This document shows positions 63,519 through 64,000 of a DNA stretch of 64,000 bases, one piece after another. Source of the stretch: Acidobacteriota bacterium (GTDB taxonomy: Bacteria > Acidobacteriota > Terriglobia > Terriglobales > Acidobacteriaceae); assembly GCA_021804965.1 (NCBI GenBank), contig JAJZGG010000008.1, positions 1 through 64,000 on the forward strand, read 5' to 3'. Under the pieces are notes generated by a model. That model saw nothing but the letters and a program-made list of their open reading frames with translations. It had not been told where the DNA came from and searched no databases. Numbering within the stretch: the stretch's first letter is position 1; each line of letters begins with the position of its first letter. The position numbers and the translations under genes are program-made.

Positions 63519-64000
63519 ATGGACTTCGATCTCGCCTCCCGCTATACCAGCCACTGGGAGGGGCTGCGCACAACCATGTATCTCGACACGAAGGGAATCC
63601 CCACCATCGGCGTGGGCTTCAACCTGCAGGCAGCCGGTGCACAGGCGCAGGTGGAGGCGCTGGGTCTGGACTATGCCTCGGTTCTCAACGGATCGGTTGC
63701 GCTCACTCCGCAGCAGATTGACCAGCTGCTGCAGCACTCCCTGCAGGGCGCAGCCGCAGCAGCCCAGGCACTGGTTCCGGAGTTTCCCGCCATTCCCGCC
63801 GCGCAGCAGATTGTGCTCACCGATCTGGCCTTCAATATGGGTGAGGCCATGCTCGGCACCTTTGTGCATACCCTGGCCTTTGTCCGGCAGCAGAACTGGT
63901 CCATGGCCGCCTATAACCTGCAGCAGTCGCTCTGGTTTCGGCAGGTGGGCTCCGGGGCCACGCAACGCGGCGGCGCCGACTGCGCCGTGCTGGCCGGAAC
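63519..64000 (+). CDS. T4-lysozyme-like (GH24) muramidase, partial at window end
   Basis: The frame from ATG 63519, preceded by CAGGAG at 6 bases, stays open to the window edge and so is absent from the ORF track. The 160 visible residues have the GH24 catalytic arrangement: Glu14 in WEGLR, Asp23 in MYLDTKG and Thr29 in PTIGVGFNL, with exactly the spacing of T4 lysozyme Glu11/Asp20/Thr26. LTDLAFNMGEAML and TQRGGADCAVLAG match the C-terminal lobe. It has no signal peptide, as in phage endolysins, but no other phage gene is visible. It may be a domesticated endolysin or a prophage edge; the sequence beyond the window would decide. Confidence 0.85.
   Translation, partial: MDFDLASRYTSHWEGLRTTMYLDTKGIPTIGVGFNLQAAGAQAQVEALGLDYASVLNGSVALTPQQIDQLLQHSLQGAAAAAQALVPEFPAIPAAQQIVLTDLAFNMGEAMLGTFVHTLAFVRQQNWSMAAYNLQQSLWFRQVGSGATQRGGADCAVLAG

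Overview
The window looks like chromosomal DNA of an acidobacterium, probably class Terriglobia (Acidobacterium/Terriglobus-like). This is inferred from style and not from a marker gene: high GC, giant secreted Ig-like/NHL/IPT repeat proteins ending in an unusual membrane-hairpin cassette, a sedolisin-like (S53) protein with C-terminal Ig repeats, a winged-helix/TPR membrane regulator, a Ser/Thr kinase with TPRs next to a PF07638-type ECF sigma factor, and a GH115 glucuronidase. No phage, CRISPR array or plasmid functions are seen. About 34 protein genes, 2 tRNAs (Ala-GGC, Phe-GAA) and 3 gene remnants can be supported.

Layout. 0.3-6.9 kb: a tightly packed + strand operon with a polyprenyl diphosphate synthase, an FtsX/MacB-type ABC permease and ATPase, a polytopic protein resembling heme-copper oxidase subunit I but without recognisable CuB ligands, and a fusion of an MFS-like membrane domain to a CcoO-type heme c domain and a second cytochrome c. 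A beta-lactamase-fold hydrolase (6.9-7.9 kb) and a secreted alpha-amino-acid ester hydrolase-like enzyme (8.1-10.1 kb) follow. 10.6-13.4 kb: winged-helix/TM/TPR regulator. 13.6-21.5 kb: NHL fragment gene, giant Ig-like protein and outer-membrane barrel, with a low-GC patch (about 14.4-17.7 kb) that makes the locus look mosaic. 21.7-23.8 kb: minus-strand trio of secreted rubrerythrin-like protein, heme-binding c-type protein and AI-2E family permease. 24.6-29.3 kb: two lipoproteins. 29.5-33.4 kb: an IS3 remnant, GH115 glucuronidase, PP2C remnant and tRNA-Ala, which together resemble an old insertion region beside a tRNA.

33.5-38.5 kb: rel (stringent response), a periplasmic acetamidase/formamidase, then a divergent qorB/hxlR pair sitting between the acetamidase gene and a scar of a second acetamidase copy. 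38.6-42.4 kb: S53-like protein that seems to have lost its catalytic residues. 42.4-47.7 kb: minus-strand tripartite efflux operon tolC-ytcA-hlyD-FUSC, equivalent to the ytcA/mdtNOP set of E. coli in a different order. 48.1-51.6 kb: lipoprotein with six putative-Ig repeats, divergent from the kinase/ECF sigma pair (51.9-55.9 kb).

56-64 kb: tRNA-Phe, then mostly housekeeping genes: secreted adenosine deaminase-like enzyme, gamma-glutamyltransferase, plsC-folC (overlapping), maf, hemB and, cut by the window edge, a T4-lysozyme-like muramidase missing from the ORF track because it has no stop in the window.

Most interesting: (1) a transmembrane hairpin plus pseudo-lipobox inserted inside the terminal Ig-like domain of two unrelated exported proteins; (2) the oxidase-like/MFS-cytochrome operon; (3) the mosaic giant-protein locus; (4) the acetamidase scar.
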